Shown: in pieces, positions 12,991-24,739 of the stretch
How the letters are laid out: each line of letters starts with the position of its first letter
How positions within the stretch are numbered: position 1 is the first letter of the stretch
Origin: Epiperipatus broadwayi
Lineage: Eukaryota > Onychophora > Udeonychophora > Euonychophora > Peripatidae
Direction of reading: 5' to 3'
DNA length: 64,000 nucleotides
Assembly (NCBI GenBank): GCA_028023455.1
Contig: JAQFVV010012446.1
Location: 1,054,001-1,118,000 of the forward strand
The notes under the pieces: generated by a model
Databases searched by the model: none
What the model saw: only the letters and a program-made list of their open reading frames with translations
What the model was told of the DNA's origin: nothing
Program-made: the position numbers and the translations under genes

Positions 12991-13559
12991 TGCTAAGTTA
13001 AGTCTCGTGCTATCAAATCTCACAGACACTCCAATATTTTATTAAGAATAATATGTCAAAGATCATTAAAAAAAAATTCTCAATTCTTGCCATAGTGAAT
13101 GACTCTGATATAATTTCTGAGGTTTTAAATATCTAATCATAACTTCGAACTTGGCTTTATATTTAACATGTTTTACCATGACATTTAATATATTGTACCA
13201 ATATTGAAATTGGAACATGATAATTTATCTAAAAAATTATTAAAATAATTTTTCGTAAAAGAGTTTGAAATAAAAGTTAGAAAATAATTGATTAAAAAGA
13301 GGGAGGGAGAGTTTTGGTTAGAAAAGTTAAACTAAAAGTTTTATAAAAGGAAGTAGAGTTTATTAATATTAGTCGAAATATAATTTAAAGTTTAAAAAAA
13401 TACAAATCTCTTTTCATTCGAATTAAAAAAAAAGTAATCTTAAAACTAGTTATATATATGCGATTGTAAAGAAAAATAAATGCATGCGTATTAAATAAAT
13501 ATTAAAATGAAATAAAAGAAGATTATCATTAAAAAATACGACAATGGCTATTAATTAAA
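12991..13559 (+). other. AT-rich intron DNA after the RTE copy
   Basis: May include the RTE 3' untranslated tail, but no terminal microsatellite or target duplication is obvious. No gene or other element recognised. Confidence 0.4.
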
Positions 13560-14690
13560 AATATAAAACAACATGTCTGCATGGCTATTACTAATTAAAC
13601 AATCTTCCAAAACACGTTGTCAACGGATTATCAATGGAATTTCGACAACAGATATTGCCGGAGGTTATTATAAGGACAACACGTCGCAGGTATAGTCAAG
13701 AGAGGACAATCAGTTGAGTTAATTGTATCCAGAAACAAAATGCAGTGCTGAGCAGCTTTTGGGAACACACGTCTTTCTCCAGCCTTAGTCAAATAAAATC
13801 AGCAATATCTGCCCGTGAAATAATGTCAGCGTAATAACATAGAAAATCTTCATCAGTATCTAATTGTCTCCAATAGTAATAATCGTGAATAATAACGAAA
13901 CTCATCAAGGAAACGTCCCAGCCGGCTGGAAGTATTCGTAATGGAAGCAGCAAACAAGAAGAAAACAAAGTTCTAAATCTACGTTCAAAATCCTAGGTAA
14001 AACATTTGCTTATTTTCATTTATACCATAATAGCCATTGCATTAATTCGTAAAGCCTCCAGAGACAAGTAATTTGAACTCTACAATCATGCATAAAATGA
14101 ACTATTGATATGCGTGTTTGTGAGTGCTATATGATTTTAGAAACGTCAAACATTATTTATGCTTTTCATAAGATATATATTATAGTGTGTTAATTTAAAA
14201 TGTGCGTGTGTTATATTAGTTAAACAATTATAAAGATGTTTAAATTTAGTAAATTAATGTTAGTTAATAAATTGTCTTAAAACTTAAACTCTATTTGTCG
14301 GTCAATTCTTTTTATCAACTCTTTTACCAATCTCTCTTGCAATTCTTTCACCACTAATTATGTATAATCTGTTAGTGATTACTAACAACTGAGCTAGTCG
14401 TGGATACTTAGGCGTTGAGTTAGTGGCCATTGTTCAAAGTGCGTTATTTATTCATTCTTGGATAATTAACTGGCGCCCGTGTTTACACGAAAAAAAAAGT
14501 CCTTTGAACTCTGGTGTTGAACTCAATAGTCGAGAAGAAGTTATGTCCTGGAAATGTAATGTTAGTTATATATTTTATAGCTATCGTTTGGGCATACATA
14601 CTCTCCGAGTATGTTTTTCTCTGCCTAAGAGACCGGTGTTTCGATCAACCCATATTAGAACCCGGTACAATATATATATATATGCATATT
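13560..14690 (+). mobile_element. Possible LTR-like retroelement remnant
   Basis: A less AT-rich island. It shares several short blocks, in the same order, with 26090-27130: CAGCCTTAGTCAAAT, then an AAATCCT(A/G)GGTAAA block that looks like a splice donor, then a TTGTCAATTC/TTGTCACTCT block and CACCA-TAATTA. Downstream is TGGCGCCCGTG (near 14471), which resembles a tRNA primer-binding site of the kind found just after an LTR. No gag or pol frame follows. LTR borders, a paired LTR and a target duplication were not found, so the class is an inference; a composite SINE is the main alternative. Confidence 0.35.
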
Positions 14691-15055
14691 AAAATTTGCT
14701 CATTAGTTTGTATTGCAATTATAAATATGAAAAGTGAAAAGCTGCAGTCTATAACTTATACCTTCTAAAAATATCAAGATACATGTTAAATGATTATGAA
14801 GTGGACAAGTAATGTCAAACTACCACAAACAGTGATTAAAGGTTATTGCTCATAACAGTCACTTGCTTAGTTATTGAATTTGAATGCAGATAAAAAAAAA
14901 TGTAACCTTTTAAGTATATATTCAGATATATTTTTAAAAATATATTTACATATATTGCATTCACAATATATATCAAATAACAGTAAATATATATCTTTTA
15001 AAATTTATATTAGACTATTAACATGTGTTAACTATAATATAAAACATGAAAGTAC
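14691..15055 (-). other. Intron DNA before the RRM C-terminal exon
   Basis: AT-rich with TATATA runs. Short plus-strand frames here overlap low-complexity DNA and are not supported. Confidence 0.5.
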
Positions 15056-15205
15056 CCTTTCAACTGATATCATACGTCCATGCAATTCAGTTCTATGTAA
15101 ATGCTGAATACATTTTGTAGCTTCCTCACTGTTGAGCATTGTAACAAAACCATAACATCGTGCTCCTGGGCTTCGGGCACTAGTAACAACCTTTGCACCA
15201 ATAAC
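15056..15205 (-). CDS. SAFB: SAFB-like exon: RRM second half (RNP1)
   Basis: Exactly 50 codons, starting [20 protein letters not shown] and ending [10 protein letters not shown]. It carries the RNP1 motif (RCYGFVTM), the second RRM helix ([16 protein letters not shown]) and the last strand. It is flanked by an acceptor TTATAACAG and a donor AGG/GTACTTTC and is in phase 0 on both sides. The match to SAFB, SAFB2 and SLTM RRMs is close along its whole length, including the family-typical [12 protein letters not shown]. Aromatic residues in RNP1 (Y and F) that contact RNA are intact. The donor is weaker than the others (GTACTT), so a slightly different 3' border is possible. Confidence 0.96.
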
Positions 15206-15659
15206 CTGTTATAAGCATAAAAAAAAAATACAAAAATGGCATAAAAAAATAGTAAAAATAAAAATGTTTAACTACAAAAATAATATTAATTTATCAACAA
15301 ACTAAAATAAAACTACCCTTCTTAATTATCTAATCATCTTCGATTAATGACTAATTTCATTATAAAAAATAAAGAGACAATAATTTAACAACATACTTTG
15401 TATGCTATTGGAGATATAATTATTTCCACCATATCTTTTGCTAATTTATTCTAAGATTAGATTGTTCTTTAACTTATAGACCTCAATTTTGTAAGATTAG
15501 ACATTAATACAATCTGCTTCTGGGTTTGTTTGTTTTTTTTGTTAGGGGGGTGGGAAATCATAAATTAATAACAAACCAAACTAAAAAAAGAAAACGCAAA
15601 AACTTGGATGTCACATCAATTAATTATCCCATTAAGTTTGAATATTTTTTTTTTAAATA

Positions 15660-16330
15660 TCGTTATTAAACAGGCAAAACTCTCCATACAGTAGTGCCAC
15701 CCTGTGCCAACCATCACCTGATCACCATCTCTTATACTAGCAGATAACTGTTATTAAACAGGCAAAACTCTCCATACAGTGGTGCCACCCTGTGCCAACC
15801 AGAGCAATCAATGGATTCCAGAAGGCTAGTGCACAAAATCCCTATCTAGTGCCTACTCATCCAATATCGTCAGACTAGTTTCTGGCTTGTGGTTTTCCTG
15901 CCTAATAGGATAATGGTGGCTGTGGTTGTTAAAGAGCCAAAGACACCAAAATGCATGGGTGCTGAATTGAGTTCAGACCCATACGACTATATAAGCTATA
16001 GAGTTTAGATTGAAAATATTGTGTTTTCAATTTCATTCTCATAGTTTTGTAGTTGAGATAAAAGGTGGCTGCTGGAGGGTTGCATTGGATCCTAAGATCT
16101 AGGTGCAGTGCTCTCAGATCCAAGGCTCCTCACTGATGAAGACCACAAGCCAGAAACTAATCTGGGGATATTGGATGAGTAGACACTAGATGGGGATTCT
16201 GTGCACTAGCCTTCTGGCATCCACTGATTACTCTGGTTGGTACAGGGTGGCACTACTGTATGGACAGTTTTGCCTGTTTAATAACAGTTATGTGCTAGCA
16301 TAAGAGATGATCATGTGATGTTTAGTGGTT
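15660..16330. mobile_element. Foldback element with arms of about 200 bases
   Basis: The left arm holds AAACAGGCAAAACTCTCCAT, GTGCCACCCTGTGCCAACC, CCAGAAGGCTAGTGCAC and AGTTTCTGGCTTGTGGT. The right arm carries the same blocks in reverse complement and opposite order (16130-16315), so the transcript would fold into a long imperfect hairpin with a loop of about 200 bases. The left arm also carries an extra 85-90 base direct duplication containing the CAGGCAAAACTCTCCATACAG block (15670 and 15758). No coding capacity. A fragment of one arm recurs at 41230-41305 and parts at 61290-61370, so this is a dispersed family. Confidence 0.85.
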
Positions 16331-16654
16331 TAAATATCTTTTTTCTATGCATTTTCTTTTTGTATAGTATTACACAGCATAGACGGAGGTCAATTTTATA
16401 ATATCTTGACAGATTTTATAGAGAAAATAAAAACAACCAACCATGTAAGTGTTATTTCTGTCTTTCTGCATTAATTCTTTGGATAAATATATTGCAAATG
16501 GCAGTCTTCATTATTGTTTTTTTACTTATTATTTTTGTAAAAAATGTTTTAAGAACATTTTCATGTAGAAAAAAAAAAACACATAGACATTTAATATAAA
16601 AAAATTCTAGAAAAATTTAATAAATGGATTCAGATATATAAAATTTTAATTATT

Positions 16655-16803
16655 AATTAGACAGGATTTGAACCCAGACTTTCAAGCACCCTTCAGCCAT
16701 CCACTCCATCTTTTTCACATGTATGTGGCCATGGGTATCGTTTTGTATAAGATGCATTGGATGATTGAAGGGAACTTATAAGTCTGGGTTTAAATTCCCT
16801 CTA
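16655..16803. repeat. Short inverted-repeat element (hairpin)
   Basis: GGATTTGAACCCAGACTT on the left pairs with AAGTCTGGGTTTAAATTCCC on the right, and CCCTTCAGCCATCC pairs with GGATGATTGAAGGG. The stem is about 48 bases with a loop of about 50 bases. The arm contains a sequence like a tRNA-type B box, so a SINE-derived fold is possible. No protein is encoded. Confidence 0.75.
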
Positions 16804-17699
16804 ATTACATCTAGCTTCAGTATATGTCATATTTAAATTTTAATTATTACATTTTTTCATTATAACAACTTTTAATTATAAAAAAGAAAATGCTTGCAAC
16901 TTCAACATTAATTACATTTTTCAATATTAGTGTGTAAAAGAAATTGACGAAATAATTATTTTTTTCATGCATATTTAGATATGTGAATATTTATAAACAC
17001 AAATTGCCACAATTCAGTTAAGTATTGTTTTTTTTTTTCTTCTTTATAAAGGTCATTATTAAAATAAACACAATGATGAAAAGAATTCCTATTTTCAAAT
17101 GAGGGAGGAAATTTATTAATAAAATGCAAATATACTTCATTTCTATTGTTATTTGGTACAAAATATATTTTAGAACATTAAAAATATTTTTTTGATTTAA
17201 ACCTAACATACCTAAATATATAAGTTATGAATAAATTTAAACTTAATAAATTTTAAAATGTTTGAATTCTTTATTGTTTTTTATAAACAAATATCATGAT
17301 GTATTATTAAGTTAAATTGTATCTTCAACAGAACCATAAAAAAACAATACAAAGTTTTCATTAGATTAAATTATGTAGAACATATATAATAATAATACTC
17401 AGGAATTTTTGAGTATATATGTGGATTCAAGATTAAACATAAAATAATACTTCAATAAATTCTTAATTCGTGATAAAATAAGTAGTGATTGTAAAAATTT
17501 AAATGACATTCCTTAACTTTAATAGGATACTAGAAGATGCTGCTAGATTTACTGTATTTTATTTTAATAAGTACATCAAAATATCTGTTGCATAACAACC
17601 AATTTCTAAAATGTAAACTATGAATAACAACTCTCATAATATTTTCAAGGAATACATTGTGAACCGAATATTGTCAGTTTAAAATTCAGATATTAGACA

Positions 17700-17900
17700 A
17701 TGTACAACACATGACTTCAGAGCCATCTATTGTAAATTTGAATAATAGATGGACTTTAATCGGTAGTGCTATTATATCCACAGCTCCAGACTAATTCCTG
17801 ACTTGAGGTTGTTATCAATATGAACTTTGGATTGAAAAGTGAAAATCCAATCACCAAGCAGTCATCTTTAACTACGTATAACTATAGATTTGTCAAATTT
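17700..17900. repeat. Decayed fragment related to the 15.7 kb foldback
   Basis: CAGACTAATTCCTGACTTGA resembles CAGACTAGTTTCTGGCTTGT of the foldback arm, followed by an ATGAACTTTGGATTGAAA stretch like its interior. Weak similarity only. Confidence 0.4.
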
Positions 17901-18469
17901 GGCTTAAATTCAAAATCTCAAGAAGTTTTTTAATTTTGAGCTACTAGAGCAAGATAGCAGTTAGAAGCATTAATAACTGCCTTAAATCTAAACTTCTTTT
18001 TGACTAAGATTATAAATCAGATAATAATCTAAGATACAGTTCAACTAACACTATCATCTAGTGTCCATTAAATACTGAAGCTTACAATTTTTAGAGCAAA
18101 ATAAAGAAAACAGCTTATAGAAGTTAACAGAAAGCAGAGAAAATCACACAATGTTTATGATCGCTTTGAAATATTAGAAGCTACATAATACAATATATAA
18201 CTTCATACATTCAGCTTCCTGTATGAGCAAGGTTAACAAATAAACTCTCAACTATATATAAATAATTATATAGTTCATACTGAATGCTTAAAATAAATTT
18301 TATCTTTCAAAATTTAATAATTTAAGTTAATAGTGCATTTTTTAAAAAAAAAAATAAGACAAAAAAAAATAATTTAATATAATAGTATAAAATGGGGAAA
18401 AACTTTTTCATTCACAACTAATTGTAGATTTTTATTAAATCAATCAAATTGTGACTGTTTGGGGGGGGG

Positions 18470-18790
18470 GAGGTTTCATTTATTAGCAGGGCAATAAACT
18501 TTTATTTATTTTTGCTCGAGGCTTTGGCGATTTTATATTGCTAAAACTATTAATATATGGTGTACCTGAACTTAGTTCAGTCCCATATGGTTATTTAAGT
18601 TAGATAGTGGAATTTGAAGACATATGGATGTCTGAAAATTTCAGATTTTCTACTTAATAGGTAACTATTAGATAAATGACAGGGCTTGGCCTGGTATTTT
18701 TAAATCTAATACCTAAATGTCCTAAACCTCATTGACTACAGCCAGAGCTAAAAACTGGTCTAGTATAGGGATATTCAGAAAAGCTTGTTA
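18470..18790. repeat. Decayed copy of the foldback interior and right arm
   Basis: CTGAACTTAGTTCAGTCCCA with the following TATGGTTATTTAAGTTAGATAG matches the interior of the 15.7 kb element (CTGAATTGAGTTCAGACCCA). The following CCTCATTGACTACAGCCAGA and CTGGTCTAGTATAGGGATAT parallel its right arm. Diverged, but collinear over about 220 bases. Confidence 0.6.
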
Positions 18791-19109
18791 AGAGCTATTA
18801 GCACACTCATTATATAACATTATTTTAATAATCAAACTTCAAATATCTTTCATTTATTATTAATAGAATAAATTACTATTTACAAAATAGTTATATCCAT
18901 TATTTTAAAATGCTTTTTATAGAAACATTTTCGGTTCAGAAACACACTATAATCATTAAAAAAAAAATAAGTCCTTTAATATAACACAGCAACAATAGTT
19001 TACAATTTTTTGATTTACACAAAAATAAAGTCAAATAAAAAAGTGTGGAGTGGACTATTTATATAAATAGAAAATATTTTATACCTTAAGCTTTTCATTA
19101 TAATTTAGA

Positions 19110-20690
19110 GCACCCCTACTCAACCGATGGCTCCTGAGCCGCATGCAGCCTTGCCCATCACTTCAATCAAAAACCGTACTCATGAAGTGTTTGCTTGTTT
19201 TATGAATTAATTTTTCTATGTATAGCAATTGTTTCTTAAAATTTCAAGTATCAATTACGAAAGCAAACTTGTGACTGTTTTAAAACGCATTGCTTTACAT
19301 CAAATTATAACTTAATTATTCACAACGGCAGAATTTTCAAAAGACCAACGATAAATATTTGATGAATATATATATGTTTTCAAAACAATTGAGGAAAAAA
19401 TATTTTGTTGCACAAAATAAACACAGTTCAGCAACTAGTTTGATTTGTCATGAAGTTGCTACATTACAAAAATATAATATTGTTAATCATGATAACATTA
19501 AACAATTTATTTAAGGATTCTTTTCTTGTGGGACTTTAAAATAAGATGTAAAAATGAACAGTAATTATAGTGACATTCTTTTATATATCTCAATGCGATA
19601 GATGGGCAGAGGAAGAAGTTCTGGATCCATATTTTTCTTTGCAGCGAGAAATTATTTTACTTTTATAACAAAAAATAAAGTTTACAGAAAACGTGGCAAT
19701 GATGAATTGTGATGATATTCTTTTAGCTTTTCTGTATGATATTACAGAAAAACTTTATGAGACCTATCATTGTTTAAATGCTGAAAATAATTTCATATAC
19801 GGTAAATGAAGTATTAACATTTGAAGACTGCAGTGTGCACACACATTTAATTAATTAAAAAGAATTACTAATTAATTAAAAATCTAATTAATAAGAAACT
19901 TAAGCATCTATTATGAAGAAATACATTATAAATACAATGTAATTTTCTCAACTGCTAAGTCCAGCTTGAAAATACCTGTATATATATATAAAAAAGTCAC
20001 TGCAAAATAGATTTAATGTCAGACAAAATATATTAATTAGTTTTATAAATGATTATGCAGTGACTGTCAATTAAATTTTATATAAAATCTATTTAGCATT
20101 ATTATTTTTTACATAACTAATATATATTTTATTAAACAAAATTTATTTCTACTATTATTAACTTTACTCCTTATATATGTTTTGAATACATACCTAGCCT
20201 CAACCATAATAAGTGCTAAAAAAAGATAAGTTACTGACATTTTTCCAGAAAACTATATAATCATTTTAAAAAATTATTTGGCTGTCTTATACAAGGAATT
20301 TAAGAGATTTCAGAATTTAAGAAATTTTAAGAATTATCTGTTGCTTGTAGAAAATCCTTAGCAACTAATACACAACTAGCTACATTAAAATATGATTATG
20401 CAAAGCTATTTGACAAAGTCATAGAGTTCAGAAATGATAAGAATCAGATTATTTTTTAAAAACCGAAGTATGTCAAATTTTGGAAATTATTGCCACAAAA
20501 GCAGAAAACTGTATTAAAGTGTGCCCAAATGCTGCTCACTTTGTTTGCATCAACTAATTTTGCAAATCAATCTATTCTAAAATTAAATTTGCTAACAGCA
20601 TATTAAGAAGTAATATGGAATAATTTTAAATAAATCGTCTCAACATCAAAATTCACACTCATTTTTAGATAAATATATGGACACATTGCA
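19110..20690 (+). pseudogene. Decayed hAT transposase (ZBED5/GTF2IRD2-like group)
   Basis: Conceptual plus-strand translation with many stops keeps hAT landmarks in order. These are WAEEEVLDPYFSLQREI near 19602, LLAFLYDITEKLYETYHCLN near 19724 (the conserved LAFL-DIT-HLN-LN region), and KCAQMLLTLFASTNFANQSI near 20519, which corresponds to the C-terminal dimerisation block (LFGSTYLCEQ-FS) typical of hAT transposases. The upstream stretch near 19118 (ACTCAACCGATGGCTCCTGA) resembles the GC-rich subterminal sequence of such elements. Central parts are missing or unrecognisable. No intact TIR pair or 8-base target duplication was found, so this is an old inactive copy. Confidence 0.6.
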
Positions 20691-21324
20691 ATTTTTAACA
20701 TTATCATATTATGATGTATGTATACTATGTTGTGACACGTAATGCATAAAATGTATGACACCAGACGGGGAAAAGGTTTAGTACAGCCAATTTATAACCA
20801 AATATGATATGTATACATACATATATAACACAGAAAAACAATGAAAAAAAAAAAAAAACAATATTTAAGTCCAAGACAATTAATTTAGCATTTTCATTTA
20901 TTTCTGATGAAAAATGTTCAACAATCTTCAATTAAATAAATTTAAATTAGATAGCATTTTAAATTACTCTTTTCTTTATTAAGCTGCAATATTAAGCAAT
21001 TGTTTTAAAATTTAGATTTAGGTTTTCCAAAAATGACATAAAATAAATAATAATATTTAAAAATAATGTTAAGTTCAGAAACATAAATACAACTTATTAT
21101 AAATCATGCAGTCATTTGTTCAGTTAAAAATTTTTAAATGTTGTTTTGGACAAGGTTTTTTTTTTTTTAACAAATCCTTAATAAAAAGGATTAGTCAAAG
21201 CACCCTAAAAATAAGTTGCAGGAATTTATTTCTCAAGACACATATCATATTCGCAAATGTATGTGTATATATAAAACTCAAATGTTAATGTCAACACCCC
21301 CCTCCCCCCAAATGGATTACTTAC
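20691..21324 (-). other. AT-rich end of the RRM-splitting intron
   Basis: No element recognised. The open frame at 20725-20931 on the minus strand is rich in F, I and V from T-rich DNA and is not supported. A C-rich run (21295-21308) lies just before the exon's donor. Confidence 0.5.
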
Positions 21325-21410
21325 CTTTCCATATTTGGTAAAAAGTGTCTTCAAATCTGTAGCTCGAGTTGTAGATGATAAACCACTGACCCATAAATTT
21401 TTACCACTTG
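21325..21410 (-). CDS. SAFB: SAFB-like exon: RRM first half (RNP2)
   Basis: Encodes [20 protein letters not shown] followed by KTLFTKYGK, starting with two bases of an Ala codon and ending in phase 0. LWVSGL is the RNP2 strand and [13 protein letters not shown] the first helix and turn of the RRM. The run [15 protein letters not shown] is nearly diagnostic of SAFB and SLTM. The acceptor TTAAAG and donor AAG/GTAAGTAA are both good. It joins the next exon directly as KYGK-VIGAKVV, restoring an uninterrupted RRM. This exon and the 15.1 kb exon carry the family assignment. Confidence 0.96.
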
Positions 21411-23691
21411 CTTTAACATATATAATAATAAAATTAAAATTGATTTTTTTAAAAATAAAAAAAATTATTATTAAATCAAAAATACAAATAAAAAAATATA
21501 TATATTTATGTAATTCAATAATTAATTATGTACAAATCAAAAATGAATTCATCAGATTCAATACAAATGTGGAAGGAGGTCTTTAATTAATCTATTTATT
21601 ACAGTTGGTCTGTTACAAGGAAGGCTTTTACGGCAAACAAATTGTATAAAAAAAATACTTTTTTCTCATTGAAATAACATTCGGAGAGCAATTTCTTCTG
21701 TGTAATTTTAAAATATTTAATGAAAACTTGATAATATAGGGTTGTGACATCATAACACCACTAGTCTTTTTTACCTATGAATGAAATATTATACAACTAT
21801 ATCACTTGATGTCTCTGTTGACTACTAATAAAAAATACCTCTAGAGCACTCGGAGAGACTTGTGCAATAAAAGCAAATGCAGGAAGGATATATCTATCAT
21901 GTTTTTTTTTTAAGATTTATATTACCAATTTAATTTGCTATATCAGTTTACTGAACTTTTAACAATTAAAAATATATTGAACTTAACTTTTTTTTAATTA
22001 TTCTATTACATATTGATTTTAATCATCACCCAAAAATCAGGATTAAATAGGCCAATTAAAGTTTTTGTGAGAGGAAAATATTTCCAACTGAAAGAACTGT
22101 AAAACCGTTAATGAAGGCGAATGTTATATCCCTGGCAAACGCAGAATGTGCATGCGCAAGATATTCCAACGATTGTAAAAAGCATAATTATAAAATTGAT
22201 TGAGACGACCATAAAAATAACAAATTTCAAACAATAAAAGTGATAGGTAATTTTTATTATGATACCAGAAATAGTTAGTGGCATTAAAAACAAAAATATA
22301 ATTTCCAATGGGAAAAAAAAAATGAAAATGAAAGCTTCAAAAAAAATACTTTCCAAAGGAAAATGTCTAAATAATTTTTAATAGTGTAAGTCTATTTGTG
22401 TTTTTAAGAGATCAACTTTATTTTGTCGATGTAAACTAGACAGGAGATACAGTGTATCATCAAGAATAAAATATGCTCTAGGCTAGGAATCTAGTACCTT
22501 TAACGTATTTCAACATAAATTACTGGTAGATAAATGATTTTCTAGAACTAATCATATTTGCAAATCACACCTTTTTGTATTAAGAATTTTTACTAAAAAT
22601 GCTATTATTAAACAACTCAGTTTTAAAACTGACAATTTATTTAATTGCAATTAAAATAATGTCTCATTGGCTATTTGTTTGTTTGTTTTTTCAAATATAT
22701 TTATTAATTAAAATATTAACAAATTGGATAAAATAAAAAATTTGGCCAACTCAAATGAGCTTTAAATAATATTAAAAAAATACTAACAAATTTAATAAAA
22801 ATCAATTCTATTTGCACAATAAAACTGGCTATTCATTAATTAGCATTCAATATCTTCCATGTTCGACATAAGTTAATGAGTATTTCAGTTAATTCTTTAA
22901 AGGCGCATAATAAATCACCAAGTTTTTCAAAGAACAATTAGCAGAGACAAGGGGGAATTTTCAAGCATATTATTAAATCGTATGATCAATTCAAACAAGT
23001 AAATCAATTAATTTCAAAAGACAGGAATATAAAAAAATAATAGAATATTCTCAGCAAGATGTGGCATATACAAGTATACCTATCCACAAAGCATTAAAGC
23101 ATTATCGATTAAGAATCAAACAGTAGATGGCAATGTTTTAAAGTGATTTATTTTCCAGATAAAAATTAAAGAAAAAGCAATAATAAAGAAATTGTATTAG
23201 GTCAAAGCTATTAGCAACAGCAACCAAAATGGAAATAACCTACCAAATAGTATCCCCTATAACTTGGATATATATTTTTTAAAAAAGATATAGACAAACG
23301 CAATAAAAGTAACAATGACTGTAATATATTGCTTATCAAATAATACAATGCAAATAAATGGGGCAGAAAATATATAACGCTGAGAAAAATTTCGATCAAT
23401 AAAAATGTATGGACAATGCACATCTTGAACCATAAGATACAAACACAAATTATATCCAATATTAGATTATCAGTTTCAAGTGACTATAGAGATTCTAATA
23501 CAGGTATAATGAAATAAATCAAAAATTATTCCAATACATGCAATGTATACTTTTTCCCAAAAACAACTGACTATGATATATTCTAAAAATTTCAAATGAT
23601 TTGCAATCTTTACAAGAAAAAAGTTATAAGAATATTTATACATTTTACTCTAATAGTCTTATTATTACCAATTATATAAATCATATTTACA

Positions 23692-23884
23692 TCATATAAT
23701 ACTAAATCATCCATGCACTTTACTACTGTTACACAATGCTTTATTCACCATCCTTCTTTTACAGTTTTGATTTTAAAAATTTGAATTTAGCAAGTGAAGT
23801 TAGGAGATATAAAAGTTCTGAAGAAGATTGCTAGGGCAATCGTAGTAGTAGTAAAGTGCATGTATGATTTAGTATTATATGATA
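23692..23884. repeat. Hairpin element with arms of about 37 bases
   Basis: TCATATAATACTAAATCATC and CATGCACTTTACTACT on the left are inverted on the right as GTAGTAAAGTGCATG and ATGATTTAGTATTATATGA. There is one mismatch in about 37 bases, with a loop of about 115 bases. MITE-like size and structure; no target duplication was resolved. Confidence 0.85.
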
Positions 23885-24493
23885 CACATTTGCAATGCAA
23901 TAAGAAAGATTAGTTATCATATTTACATCCATACACACGTAATCAGAATATTTACATTTATTATTTTCTAAATTTTATTCAAATTTGAATATACATATAT
24001 TGCGGTTAGACTAACAGTATTTCAAAATTCTGGCTTCAAAATTGATTTCAGATTCATAAAATCGCTCAAAAACAATTTTACTATTAAGTGGGAAATGTTT
24101 AAAGATTAAATATATTAGCTTATCTTAAATGTAACTTAATAGCAAATATTTATTTTAAAAATTGATAATTAATCAATTTAAAATTATTACTTATGCTTTA
24201 TTATAAAAATTTTTTACTAAGTATGCAGTGATGATTAGACACAACAAAAATACACAAGAGAAGCTGCTTTATTGCTTATCAATGCACCTCTTTAAACTCT
24301 GCCTGTTTATTCCAGGAAAAATGAGTGTGTGCCAACTCCACTATCATTTCCCATTGTTGATGTTTCAACTTTGTGATCCTATGCATTGTATCTGTCCATT
24401 CCAATCCCCCCTCCCCCCGACAGAAAAAAACTACTCTAGAAATGAGTTTTGCGATATCTATACAAACCGTTCTATATCCAGATATAAAATATG

Positions 24494-24626
24494 TATACTA
24501 TAATACACCATATACTCCTTAAATTACACTCTACGATGCAGTTTAACATATGATTATTTTATTTCCTTCCTTACATTTGCATTGTAGAGTGTAATTTAAG
24601 GAGTATATATGGTGTGTTATAGTATA
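24494..24626. repeat. Short hairpin element with arms of about 45 bases
   Basis: ATACACCATATACTCCTTAA and ATTACACTCTAC on the left pair with GTAGAGTGTAATTTAAGGAG and TATATATGGTGTGTTATAGT on the right, almost perfectly, around a loop of about 45 bases. This is the best preserved short hairpin in the window, so it is a young MITE or a candidate small-RNA precursor. Confidence 0.85.
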
Positions 24627-24739
24627 AATAATTAAGCAATGCAAGGAAATTTAATATAAAATATGCTAATCATTTTTCTGTTTACTTGATATTTTACCAT
24701 GCTGTCTTTTAGTTACTTCAGCAGAAAACATTTCCTGTA

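Larger units (their letters stand above)
15206..21324 (-). other. SAFB-like intron inside the RRM, 6.1 kb
   Basis: Separates the two RRM exons. Contains a foldback element (15.66-16.33 kb), a hairpin (16.66-16.80 kb), two decayed relatives of the foldback (17.7 and 18.5 kb) and a decayed hAT copy (19.1-20.7 kb). The remainder, including 16810-17690 and 20700-21320, is AT-rich with no recognised element. Confidence 0.8.

Noticed and set aside
22108-23459. Short hydrophobic minus-strand frames that look like membrane segments
   Set aside because: Runs of F, I, L and V arise from T-rich antisense DNA. No conserved residues, starts or splice sites support them.
24228-24503. 91-residue Cys/His-containing frame on the plus strand
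   Set aside because: No regular zinc-finger spacing, and the frame runs into the short hairpin element.
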